IMG/VR virus record: IMGVR_UViG_3300007735_000758
Span: 1 to 56,915 of that record
Strand: one strand, 5' to 3'
DNA: 56,915 nucleotides
Origin: a virus
Made by a program: the position numbers and the translations under genes. The notes under the pieces were generated by a model. It ran no database searches and had not been told where the DNA came from. It saw nothing but the letters and a program-made list of their open reading frames with translations. Shown here piece by piece: positions 15,609-21,670 of the stretch; the stretch's first letter is position 1; each line of letters starts with the position of its first letter.

Positions 15609-15945
15609 TCTGGACGCGCTGGAAGCGGCGCTGGCGAAGAAAAGCGAGAAGCCGTGGGGATGGGCGGATTGCGTGTCGGCGTGCGTAGAAAATATGCCCG
15701 CCCTCATCGCCGAGTTGCGGGAGCTGCGAGCGCGGGTGACGCCGGAGGTAATCAGGGAGAAGCACAAGGACGGCAACTGGTGGCTGGTGTGGAGTCCTTT
15801 GGGTAACCAGTGGTATAAAGCTCTGTGGCATAACGGCCATTGGGAGATGACCGGAAGATTGGGGTTGTTTAATAAAGCCACCCACGCCCTCCCGCTCCCG
15901 CCTGCGTTGGAGGTGCGGCGCGGGGAGGAGGTGCTGGATGCGTGA
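15592..15945 (+). CDS. Hypothetical early protein
   Basis: A 117-aa protein starting MENRIDLDALEAALAKKSEKPWGW, with a helix (MPALIAELRELRARV) and an aromatic centre (NWWLVWSPLGNQWYKALWHNGHW). No domain is recognised. Longer upstream starts would lie across two other genes, so ATG 15592 is chosen. It overlaps the next gene by 8 nt. Proteins of this type (leaa lineage, short acidic helix plus Trp-rich patch) are common in phage accessory regions without known function. Confidence 0.55.
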   Translation: MENRIDLDALEAALAKKSEKPWGWADCVSACVENMPALIAELRELRARVTPEVIREKHKDGNWWLVWSPLGNQWYKALWHNGHWEMTGRLGLFNKATHALPLPPALEVRRGEEVLDA

Positions 15946-16144
15946 TCCGTTCGTAGATCCCCAGCCGGGGGATGTCATAGAAGTAAACAAACTTAAAGCT
16001 TGGATCGTAAAAGAACGAACAGATGAATCAGTAGTGTTTGATGCAGACGAACCGGGAGCCGTAGAGGAATGCGAGTTGCCCTTGGGGGCATGGCAATCAG
16101 CACTAGAGAGAATAAAGACTGCTCGTGTTATTTGCCGAGGCTAG
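15938..16144 (+). CDS. Small protein of unknown function
   Basis: A 68-aa acidic protein (MRDPFVDPQPGDVIEVNKLK, then AWIVKERTDESVVFDADE). The GDVIEV...WIVKERTDESVVF pattern suggests a small SH3-like or beta-barrel fold, but the family is unknown. It is translationally coupled to the preceding gene, and the start codon sits in GGATGCG just before that stop. Nothing indicates an enzyme. Confidence 0.5.
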   Translation: MRDPFVDPQPGDVIEVNKLKAWIVKERTDESVVFDADEPGAVEECELPLGAWQSALERIKTARVICRG

Positions 16145-16154
16145 GAGGAGAAGA

Positions 16155-16334
16155 ATGAAGACGGCGCTGTTTGCCTTGCATTTTGCCTGTCAATGGACAG
16201 TTTTCGTACTGCTCTGGCGATATGTGGTGAGGCCCGAAAATGATTGGATGATCTGCGCCCTGGCGGCAGGATGTTGGCTTTGGGTGGCAGTCGTAGGCGT
16301 AATCGTTGGCATATGGATCAAGAACACCTTTTAG
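16155..16334 (+). CDS. Small two-TM membrane protein
   Basis: A 59-aa hydrophobic protein with two predicted transmembrane helices (FALHFACQWTVFVLLWRYVV and MICALAAGCWLWVAVVGVIVGIW) joined by a short polar loop (RPENDW). The start at 16155 follows AGGAGGAGAAGA, a strong Shine-Dalgarno. Location in the inner membrane is expected. It might be a superinfection-exclusion or holin-like protein, but there is no motif to decide. Confidence 0.6.
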   Translation: MKTALFALHFACQWTVFVLLWRYVVRPENDWMICALAAGCWLWVAVVGVIVGIWIKNTF

Positions 16335-16342
16335 GAAAACGC

Positions 16343-16732
16343 ATGGAACAAGTAAATCAATTAGAAAAGAAGTGGCCTAGAGAACACGATGCTGTTATCG
16401 CAGAGAAGGTAGAAGGTCTAAAGATAACAACAGAACGCTTCAGCGCCGGGGTAGAGGGCCGTACTACTACATGGAATCGGTACTTCTACAACAACCCTGA
16501 TTGGGGGATGATTGAGATTCCTTCCTACAACGAACCCAAGCATTTCTTTCGCGCCCTAGAGAAGTGGCGGAAAGAATCAACAAACCGATACTGGGTCATC
16601 GAATCAAGCTATGGGGCAGACGGTGAGATGGCTTGTTATTTAATCAATACAAAAGAAGGTATTAGGGTTAACGAATACGGCAAAGACGCTCCAGCATGGG
16701 CGCTATACAAAACTGTAGTTAATGAAGTATAA
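16343..16732 (+). CDS. Phage ABA-sandwich (BC1872-like) domain protein
   Basis: A 129-aa protein with the layout of small phage proteins of the ABA-sandwich group: HDAVIAEKVEGLKITTERF near the N-terminus, then a Trp/Tyr-rich middle (RYFYNNPDWGMIEIPSYNE, ALEKWRKESTNRYWVIESS) and a C-terminal helix. Function unknown. Start ATG 16343 has AGGA 7 nt upstream. A start 30 nt earlier exists but would overlap the membrane protein gene. Common in early or accessory regions. Confidence 0.6.
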   Translation: MEQVNQLEKKWPREHDAVIAEKVEGLKITTERFSAGVEGRTTTWNRYFYNNPDWGMIEIPSYNEPKHFFRALEKWRKESTNRYWVIESSYGADGEMACYLINTKEGIRVNEYGKDAPAWALYKTVVNEV

Positions 16733-16763
16733 TAGAACAACAGGAGAGCAATAGGAATACAAC

Positions 16764-17015
16764 ATGAAGATCCATAAAGACGATCACGCTACACAGCCAG
16801 TAAGAGAAAAGATTGAAATAACGCTTCCATATTTAACCCATGTAGAACTTACCAATCTCTTTGTAGAAGAGGTCAACGCGCCAGGATATATCTTCGATTA
16901 CATCTACAATCACTTTGCGTCTAGGTTTCCTGAGTGGAAAGAGCATGGGTGGAGCGTTGTTGCTAGTTCCTCTTACGAAGGGTACATTGGTCTAATCGCA
17001 CGGAGGGAGCCTTAA
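16764..17015 (+). CDS. Hypothetical small protein
   Basis: An 83-aa protein (MKIHKDDHATQPVREKIEIT) with a central helix LTHVELTNLFVEEVNAPGYIF and a C-terminal beta part (WSVVASSSYEGYIGLIARR). No family is recognised. The preceding CAGGAGAGCAATAGG supplies the ribosome binding site. Its stop is followed immediately by the zinc-ribbon gene. Confidence 0.5.
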   Translation: MKIHKDDHATQPVREKIEITLPYLTHVELTNLFVEEVNAPGYIFDYIYNHFASRFPEWKEHGWSVVASSSYEGYIGLIARREP

Positions 17016-17026
17016 GGCTCCCTTTC

Positions 17027-17323
17027 ATGCTTCTCCCTTCCCCTACCTGCCTAATCTGTTCTGCGCCAAGACACAACAAGAGAGACGGCCCTTACTGCCT
17101 AGAACACGTTCGAGAGCGCCACAGGAACAACCAGAGGCGTCTCTACGGCACAGACCCTAACCTACCTCCCCCCGCGCCAAGAAAGTTCCCTAGAGGCTGC
17201 TGTAGCGTTTGCGGCGCTACTCCCTACAAGGACGGTAAGTGCAACATTTGCTTGAAGATATACAAGCAGATCAAACAAAAAAAAAGACAATCCAACAAGG
17301 AGAAGATGTGCAGGAAGAATTAG
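17027..17323 (+). CDS. Double zinc-ribbon-like protein
   Basis: A 98-aa basic protein with three CxxC-type pairs: CLIC near residue 8, CSVC near 60 and CNIC near 73, plus a separate Cys and His (CLEH, 24-27). It probably folds as two small zinc ribbons. Basic and Pro-rich linkers and a Lys-rich tail (KQKKRQSNKEK) suggest nucleic-acid contact. The family is unknown. Its last 16 nt overlap the next small gene. Confidence 0.55.
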   Translation: MLLPSPTCLICSAPRHNKRDGPYCLEHVRERHRNNQRRLYGTDPNLPPPAPRKFPRGCCSVCGATPYKDGKCNICLKIYKQIKQKKRQSNKEKMCRKN

Positions 17324-17430
17324 ATTGCAAAAAATTGAAGCTGCGGCTAGATGCCGTGGATGTGTTGATGGAGAAGAAGGAGGAAGCGCAGCGGGTGATG
17401 GGTGGACTGCGGGAGGGGAAATGTGGCTGA
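17308..17430 (+). CDS. Short charged protein, GTG start
   Basis: A 40-aa predicted protein with GTG start 17308, preceded by AAGGAG at a good distance. Sequence VQEELDCKKLKLRLDAVDVL then MEKKEEAQRVMGGL is a single charged helix. The coding frame is open over the end of the zinc-ribbon gene and runs 8 nt into the methyltransferase start region. It may serve as translational coupler for the methyltransferase; function unknown. Confidence 0.4.
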   Translation: MQEELDCKKLKLRLDAVDVLMEKKEEAQRVMGGLREGKCG

Positions 17431-18428
17431 GAATACCTACATCTCACTGTTCTCCGGCTACGGAGGACTCGACCTCGCCGTCCGACGCGCTTTGCCAGAG
17501 GCTCGCTGTGTCTGCTACGTGGAGAGGGAAACTCCTGCGGCCGCAATCCTGGCGTCTCGCATGGAAGACGGAGGGCTGGAGGACGCGCCTATCTGGTCTG
17601 ACATTGTCACCTTCCCAAGCCGACTGTTTCGTGGCCGCGTGGCTGGACTCGTTGGCGGGTTCCCCTGCCAGGACCTCAGCGTTGCAGGGCGACAAGCCGG
17701 AATCGAGGGAGAGCGAAGCGGATTGTTTTTTGAGATCGTCCGACTCGTTCGCGAGTTGGAGTCCGTCGAGTGGCTCTTTCTTGAGAACGTCCCGCCAGTT
17801 CTCAATTTTCCAGCAGGAACAACCGTTCTTGGAGAACTTGCCGCGCTCGGGTTCGATGCGGAATGGGGAACTTTACGAGCGTCCGATGTTGGTGGATCGC
17901 ACCGGCGAGAGCGGGCGTTTGTGCTGGCTTACCGCACGGGCCGAGGACTCGGAAAGCTGCGGGAATCATCCGGGGGCGGTGGATTTATTAACGGAGGGGC
18001 AGACGATGCACAGGCCGACACCCCGCACGATCACGGGCGGCGCGGAATCAGCGGAGCGGAAACAGGAACTGGGCAGGACGGAGAGCGGTGGATCGGGCCT
18101 GCAATCGGCAGCCGCCAACTGGCCAACACCAACCACCCGCGACTGGAAATCCGGCGAGGCGAGCGAGGAAACGATGAACAGGAACGCAAGGCCGTTATCG
18201 GAAATCGCCTCCCACTTTTCCCTCCCGGCCCCGCCGACCTCAACGCATGGCGGCAAGTCCCCGAGTGGCTCCACCCGGCGGTTGAACCCGGACTTCGTCG
18301 ACTGGCTGATGGGGCTAATACCCGGATGGACCGACTACGCGCCGCTGGAAACGGCGTCGTACCTCTCCAGGGTGCGGTCGCTCTTGCGCTCCTACTCGGG
18401 AGGGCGCGGTAGCCGCGTAAGCCTTTAA
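17421..18428 (+). CDS. Second, coextensive reading frame inside the methyltransferase gene
   Basis: A 335-aa open frame, shifted by one base relative to the methyltransferase and spanning its whole length. ATG 17421 and the methyltransferase GTG 17423 share the bases ATGTG and one Shine-Dalgarno (GGGAGGGG). The product is Trp/Ser/Pro-rich and contains WPTPTTRDWKSG, ARPLSEIA and LNPDFVDWLMGLIPGWTD. From memory, I know these motifs from phage proteins annotated as methyltransferase-related or hypothetical. It may be a genuine overlapping gene or a long shadow frame kept open by the composition and conservation of the methyltransferase. I cannot decide without alignments. Confidence 0.4.
   Translation: MWLRIPTSHCSPATEDSTSPSDALCQRLAVSATWRGKLLRPQSWRLAWKTEGWRTRLSGLTLSPSQADCFVAAWLDSLAGSPARTSALQGDKPESRESEADCFLRSSDSFASWSPSSGSFLRTSRQFSIFQQEQPFLENLPRSGSMRNGELYERPMLVDRTGESGRLCWLTARAEDSESCGNHPGAVDLLTEGQTMHRPTPRTITGGAESAERKQELGRTESGGSGLQSAAANWPTPTTRDWKSGEASEETMNRNARPLSEIASHFSLPAPPTSTHGGKSPSGSTRRLNPDFVDWLMGLIPGWTDYAPLETASYLSRVRSLLRSYSGGRGSRVSL
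17423..18412 (+). CDS. DNA (cytosine-5) methyltransferase
   Basis: A 329-aa enzyme with the ordered C5 motifs: I (ISLFSGYGGLDLA, from residue 7, SAM binding), IV (GGFPCQDLSVAGR, catalytic Cys about 82), VI (FLENV, about 120), VIII (SHRRERAFVLAY, about 158) and X (RAAGNGVVPLQGAVAL near the end). The target-recognition region is about 170-260. It methylates C5 of cytosine in phage DNA, most simply protecting against host restriction. GTG 17423 is preferred because it places motif I close to the N-terminus and follows GGGAGGGG; an in-frame GTG at 17402 is also possible. The same bases encode another long frame. Confidence 0.88.
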   Translation: MAENTYISLFSGYGGLDLAVRRALPEARCVCYVERETPAAAILASRMEDGGLEDAPIWSDIVTFPSRLFRGRVAGLVGGFPCQDLSVAGRQAGIEGERSGLFFEIVRLVRELESVEWLFLENVPPVLNFPAGTTVLGELAALGFDAEWGTLRASDVGGSHRRERAFVLAYRTGRGLGKLRESSGGGGFINGGADDAQADTPHDHGRRGISGAETGTGQDGERWIGPAIGSRQLANTNHPRLEIRRGERGNDEQERKAVIGNRLPLFPPGPADLNAWRQVPEWLHPAVEPGLRRLADGANTRMDRLRAAGNGVVPLQGAVALALLLGRAR

Positions 18429-18449
18429 TGATTTGCATGGAGAAAAAGA

Positions 18450-18839
18450 ATGGATGAAAACAACCAACCTAAACCTCCTTCCTGGGAAGAGGAAATCTTT
18501 GAAAGCATTAATCCTGGCACCGAAGAAAAGAAACGCGAGTTCTTAAAGCAAGGGACAAGCTGGCTGCGCTCCGTTGCCCCTGATCCTACGGCTGATTGGA
18601 TAGGCCCACACAGTGGGCTTAACTTTGGCCCCTTGGAGTTCAAGCAAAAGCAAACTCCTCTCCCTGCGCCAGAGATTACCCCCACCTCCCTACTCTATTC
18701 CCTACAAGCATTCGATGCAATTGTACAGAAGGTCGTAGAGATAAATGCAGGTAGGTGGATCTTCCCGGAAGACGCTCCTATCCTCGTTCGCGCCGTGTTA
18801 AAAGCTATCGCAGAGGTCAACAATGCTCAACCCCGTTAA
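18450..18839 (+). CDS. Hypothetical early protein
   Basis: A 129-aa protein, acidic N-terminal half (WEEEIFESINPGTEEKKREFL) and a C-terminal helical part (LQAFDAIVQKVVEINAGRW, PILVRAVLKAIAEVNN). No recognised domain. GGAGAAAAAGA precedes the ATG. It overlaps the next gene by 17 nt. The AT-richer sequence contrasts with the GC-rich methyltransferase just before it. Confidence 0.55.
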   Translation: MDENNQPKPPSWEEEIFESINPGTEEKKREFLKQGTSWLRSVAPDPTADWIGPHSGLNFGPLEFKQKQTPLPAPEITPTSLLYSLQAFDAIVQKVVEINAGRWIFPEDAPILVRAVLKAIAEVNNAQPR

Positions 18840-19368
18840 AGACATTCACGTCCTCCCCTGTAACGACAACCAATCCCACACCGAAGGAAAAGATTGCCCC
18901 TGCAATCCAGAAGTAGAAAATCAATTTAACGGCGTCTCCCTAATTATTCACAACTACTTCATGTACCCAAAGATCAACTTCTTAATCGGGCGCACCTGCA
19001 CCCAGGTAAAGGTCATAGACATCAATTCCCAAGCCGCAACAGAACTCCCCCGGCGCGGTGACGAGATAGACGACTGCATCACCTTCACAACAGAAGACGG
19101 CACACTCACCATGCGCCATCAACAAGATTGCTGCGAAGCCGTACAAATCAAACAAATAGACGGCGACATCAACGACCTCGTCGGAACACCCATCCTCAAT
19201 GCATACTGCGAAACCAACCCCGTAGAAGATCTAGATTACGGAATAGGACAATGGACCTTCTATCGCCTCCAAACCGCTAAAGGCCCTGTCGTCATCTCTT
19301 GGTACGGAGAGTCCAACGGATACTACTCCGTAGAAGTAGACCTTATATGGACACCAAATACTCAATAG
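18823..19368 (+). CDS. DUF7448-like protein
   Basis: A 181-aa protein. The core (INFLIGRTCTQVKVID, ITFTTEDGTLTMRHQQDCCE, TFYRLQTAKGPVVISWYGESNGYYSVEVDL) matches the layout I associate with DUF7448: an ASxLIGK-like start, a short beta segment with HxxDCCE, and the ending WxGxSNGYYSxxV. Common in phages and bacteria; function unknown. It overlaps its 5' neighbour by 17 nt and its 3' neighbour by 22 nt. Confidence 0.7.
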   Translation: MLNPVKDIHVLPCNDNQSHTEGKDCPCNPEVENQFNGVSLIIHNYFMYPKINFLIGRTCTQVKVIDINSQAATELPRRGDEIDDCITFTTEDGTLTMRHQQDCCEAVQIKQIDGDINDLVGTPILNAYCETNPVEDLDYGIGQWTFYRLQTAKGPVVISWYGESNGYYSVEVDLIWTPNTQ

Positions 19369-19628
19369 ACGAAGAACAACCGAAACATCACTCCAGCAAA
19401 AACCGTAAGGCATGGTGCAAAGGAGTAGAAGGCAGACACCACCAAACTACCCTCGCGCCAGCAAAGTACTGCACAGAAGAAATTAAAACCCTCGTAGAAC
19501 TCTGCACAAAATGCGGCAAACACATCAACTACTTCTGGAAACCATACCTCCTCTCCCCTCGCTCCAATAGAGAATGGCAAATATGGGACGAAGCATGGAC
19601 CCGATACAGAGAACAACGTAAGCTCTAG
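19347..19628 (+). CDS. Small Cys/His-containing protein
   Basis: A 93-aa basic protein starting MDTKYSIDEEQPKHHSSKNR. It contains KYCTEEIKTLVELCTKCGKHINYFW: Cys residues spaced to bind zinc together with a His. The family is unknown. The start lies 22 nt inside the previous gene; a longer start would make a fully overlapping N-terminus. It is the last gene before the terminator at 19659. Confidence 0.55.
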   Translation: MDTKYSIDEEQPKHHSSKNRKAWCKGVEGRHHQTTLAPAKYCTEEIKTLVELCTKCGKHINYFWKPYLLSPRSNREWQIWDEAWTRYREQRKL

Positions 19629-19658
19629 CAGAGCCTAAATCTAAATACACACTCCGCA

Positions 19659-19688
19659 AAGGCTGGATAAACACCAGCCTTTTTTATT
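19659..19688 (+). terminator. Rho-independent terminator of the 14.5-19.6 kb operon
   Basis: AAGGCTGG (19659-19666) pairs perfectly with CCAGCCTT (19674-19681) around a 7-nt loop. It is followed by a T-rich run (TTTTTTATTT). It sits 31 nt after the last rightward gene and before the leftward small-terminase gene. Confidence 0.85.
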
Positions 19689-19737
19689 TGCCGCAGTGTA
19701 AATAAATATATCTGGGCGCAAGCAGGGGACCCAAATG

Positions 19738-19807
19738 GTAAGGGGGGGGGTCGGTTGGAGCAGGTGGAAGAAGGTGGGAGGGGATGGGGGAAATAAGGGG
19801 GGGGTAA
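19738..19807 (+). other. G-rich tract with many G-runs (G-quadruplex candidate)
   Basis: A strongly G-biased plus strand of about 70 nt contains G-runs of 10 and 8, plus GGGAGGGG, GGGGG and several GG runs. It lies in the 234-nt gap between two convergent genes. Next to it, 19855-19900 is C-rich, partly coding for the end of the small terminase. Confidence 0.7.
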
Positions 19808-19862
19808 ATGTGTGGAATCGGATGTGTGGAGTACTATGCATACACACACCACCGCACCTCCC

Positions 19863-20480
19863 CTACTCCCCCTCCCCCACCCCCGTGGGGGCCTCCGCTA
19901 CCGCCTCCAGCATCAAGCCACCAGGGCTAACATCACCATCCATGTTAGTAACATCAGAGTAAGTGGTAGTAAGTGAGTTAGCGCCATGCGTCTCCATGTT
20001 ACCAAGTAACATAGTTAGTTTGGCTCGCAACACATCGCCGAGTGACTTATTCAACTCAGCATTACTCTCGTTTGATGATGGCTCTTCGAAGATACTCGCG
20101 TATCTTGTTTTACCTACAAGCTCTAGTGCTTTCAGCCTGGTTATGTCTGAATCGGTGTTAGTTGCGGTATTAGTGAGGCCGTCCATGACGAACTTACGGA
20201 GCCTGGTCTTATCCTCCCACCAACTTGCCATTCTCTCCGCCTCCATTGCTTGTATCGCTACCGCAACATTAGGCTTCTTACTAACCTTCACCGATTGCAC
20301 TCTACCAGCGTTTGCGTTCCCATTCCACTTATACGCTTGCCTGTAGGCTTCCGCCTTACTAAGCCCTCCAAACACCAACCCCTCTGCAAACTTTCTCTGT
20401 TTCGGCGTTAACTTGCCTACTATCTCCTCTAGCGTGAGTTTCTTTCCATCCTGATAAACCCTAGTTACTTTGTTACTCAT
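19863..20480 (-). CDS. Putative terminase small subunit
   Basis: A 205-aa protein with LTPKQRKFAEGLVFGGLSKAEAYRQAY near residue 24. This is the helix-turn-helix pattern typical of small terminase subunits that recognise packaging sites. A central helix (DKTRLRKFVMDGLTNTATNTDSD then ITRLKALELVGK) follows, and a low-complexity, Asn/Thr-rich C-terminus. It is a lone leftward gene surrounded by rightward genes, far from the large subunit at 11.2 kb. There is no Shine-Dalgarno; TATAGT lies just upstream on the minus strand, so a short leader is possible. Confidence 0.7.
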   Translation of the reverse strand: MSNKVTRVYQDGKKLTLEEIVGKLTPKQRKFAEGLVFGGLSKAEAYRQAYKWNGNANAGRVQSVKVSKKPNVAVAIQAMEAERMASWWEDKTRLRKFVMDGLTNTATNTDSDITRLKALELVGKTRYASIFEEPSSNESNAELNKSLGDVLRAKLTMLLGNMETHGANSLTTTYSDVTNMDGDVSPGGLMLEAVAEAPTGVGEGE

Positions 20481-20520
20481 GCGACTATATTAACACATAT
20501 TAATCTATCCTTTCGCATAT

Positions 20521-20547
20521 AAGGAAACACGCGCGCGCGGTTTCCTT
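20521..20547. promoter_or_regulatory. 8-bp dyad AAGGAAAC/GTTTCCTT with CG-repeat loop
   Basis: Perfect 8-bp inverted repeat flanking an 11-nt alternating CG-rich loop, 40 nt upstream of the small terminase start. It could be an operator or a hairpin; nothing decides. Confidence 0.4.
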
Positions 20548-20613
20548 TAATCGCAAAAAAACACCAAACGAAAATTGCGGCGGCGGGCCCCACGAGCGCT
20601 ATTTCCGATAAGT

Positions 20614-20705
20614 CCTTTGTTTTCAACAAAACCCCCGAAATCTGGGACTTTTTTGGGAGAACATTAAAATCCCTCAATAATCGCTATCTCGTTGAAAACA
20701 AAAGG
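20614..20705. repeat. 14-bp inverted repeat flanking a 63-nt spacer
   Basis: CCTTTGTTTTCAAC at 20614-20627 is matched on the other strand by 20691-20705 (one extra A). In between lies GGGACTTTTTT, itself able to pair with AAGTCC at 20610-20615 to form a terminator-like hairpin on the plus strand. Confidence 0.5.
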
Positions 20706-20760
20706 ATTGGCCGGATGGACTTTCCTATAAACGGCGTGATTGAATAGTTGACAGTGGTGA

Positions 20761-20794
20761 CGCCGCCGCCTCAGGGCTGATAAACGTAAGCCGA
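20761..20794 (+). repeat. 34-bp iteron-like repeat, copy 1
   Basis: Identical over 34 bp to copy 3 at 20991-21024. It ends in the core GATAAACGTAAG. CTC and GGC near the 5' side can pair with GCC and GAG at the 3' side in copy 3. Copies are spaced 119 and 111 bp. Confidence 0.75.
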
Positions 20795-20879
20795 CCATCA
20801 CGAAATAGCCTGGAGAGACAACCAGGCGACAGCACGCCAAACGGACAGTTTGTGATGCTGACTGAGTCAGGAAAAACCT

Positions 20880-20913
20880 TGCAGCCGCTTTAGGGCAGAT
20901 AAACGTAAGACGA
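20880..20913 (+). repeat. 34-bp iteron-like repeat, copy 2 (diverged)
   Basis: Same core GATAAACGTAAG and the AGGGC just before it, with several substitutions elsewhere relative to copies 1 and 3. Confidence 0.65.
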
Positions 20914-20990
20914 GGTTGTTCGATGTTGACGGTCAGCGGCATGGGCGGATGTTCCCCTATAACGTGCCGATGTGTCTTAGCATATAATCT

Positions 20991-21024
20991 CGCCGCCGCC
21001 TCAGGGCTGATAAACGTAAGCCGA
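20991..21024 (+). repeat. 34-bp iteron-like repeat, copy 3
   Basis: Exact match to copy 1. It is followed by GAG that can close a stem-loop on the repeat, and by AGCTTACAAGCTAAG. Confidence 0.75.
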
Positions 21025-21137
21025 GCTTACAAGCTAAGATTCTCTCAGCCAACTACCAGTTAACGGAGTAAGTCACTAGGTAGACGTTGATCGTATCCAA
21101 TAGGAAACCCTCACGCGCAAGTAACAACGTGACGTTA

Positions 21138-21156
21138 AAGCCATAGCCTATGGCTT
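21138..21156. promoter_or_regulatory. 19-bp palindrome AAGCCATAGCCTATGGCTT
   Basis: Nine perfect base pairs around one central C. It lies 24 nt before the first 40-bp repeat. A dimeric protein binding site is plausible. Confidence 0.5.
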
Positions 21157-21180
21157 GTTGAGCAATAAATGCACGCGTTG

Positions 21181-21220
21181 CCGAAATAACAGTAACCATA
21201 ACGGTGAATACATAGTAGGC
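21181..21220 (+). repeat. 40-bp direct repeat, copy A
   Basis: Starts CCGAAATAACAGTAACC. It matches copy B at 21445-21484 except for a few substitutions in the middle and a shifted TA near the end. Confidence 0.75.
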
Positions 21221-21311
21221 GCATAAGCATAGCATTTAGCGGAGAAACACGCACCTACGGGAGCATCCGTCTAACGCATAATTGAACACTATAGGCACAC
21301 TGGTACTAACG

Positions 21312-21334
21312 TGTAAGTGATCCGGTCACTTACA
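21312..21334. promoter_or_regulatory. 23-bp near-perfect palindrome
   Basis: TGTAAGTGA and TCACTTACA flank a 5-nt centre containing CCGG. It is the longest palindrome in the non-coding region and is placed between the two 40-bp repeats. A second dyad, TTGGCGC/GCGCCAA, follows at 21346-21372. Confidence 0.6.
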
Positions 21335-21444
21335 GTCATATCATGTTGGCGCGTGGTAAAGGTAAGCGCCAAACAACGCAGAAGCGATAGCAAGTGGAGC
21401 GGGACAGGCGCGCTGATATATGGCACTCCGTCAGTAAATCAGAG

Positions 21445-21484
21445 CCGAAATAACAGTAACCCTAGCGGTGAATATACAGTAGGC
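21445..21484 (+). repeat. 40-bp direct repeat, copy B
   Basis: Second copy of the repeat at 21181-21220, 264 bp apart. The segment 21485-21562 after it is AT-rich. Confidence 0.75.
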
Positions 21485-21562
21485 CAGAATTGAATAGGAA
21501 CTATATATTAGATTAAACGCGAATAAGTTAAGTAGCGAGATAGTAGAAAAAGCCAAATCTAT

Positions 21563-21655
21563 AATGGGTCCGGTGCAAACTGGACCCATTTACCATTTAG
21601 CAACTAAATAAAGCCACATTCTGACAAGTGTGGCTCTATGTAGTTTCTAAACTAC
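21563..21655 (+). promoter_or_regulatory. Three consecutive leader hairpins
   Basis: AATGGGTCC/GGACCCATT (21563-21571/21582-21590), AGCCACA/TGTGGCT (21612-21618/21629-21635) and GTAGTTT/AAACTAC (21640-21646/21649-21655) lie in line just upstream of CAACAGGAG and the ATG at 21671. They lack U-tracts. A role in the 5' leader (pausing, translation or stability) is likely. Confidence 0.6.
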
Positions 21656-21670
21656 CAACAGGAGACAATT

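Larger units (their letters stand above)
20481..21670. other. 1.19-kb non-coding repeat and dyad region (origin / control candidate)
   Basis: No credible gene on either strand. It holds three 34-bp repeats, two 40-bp repeats, a 14-bp inverted repeat, 19-bp and 23-bp palindromes and three hairpins before the 21671 gene. Iteron-like repeats plus palindromes beside an AT-rich stretch are typical of replication origins or recombination/packaging sites. An RNA product is also possible. Confidence 0.55.

Noticed and set aside
20664-20942. Minus-strand 92-aa frame over the 34-bp repeats
   Set aside because: Composition follows the repeats; no start signal and no similarity to any known protein.
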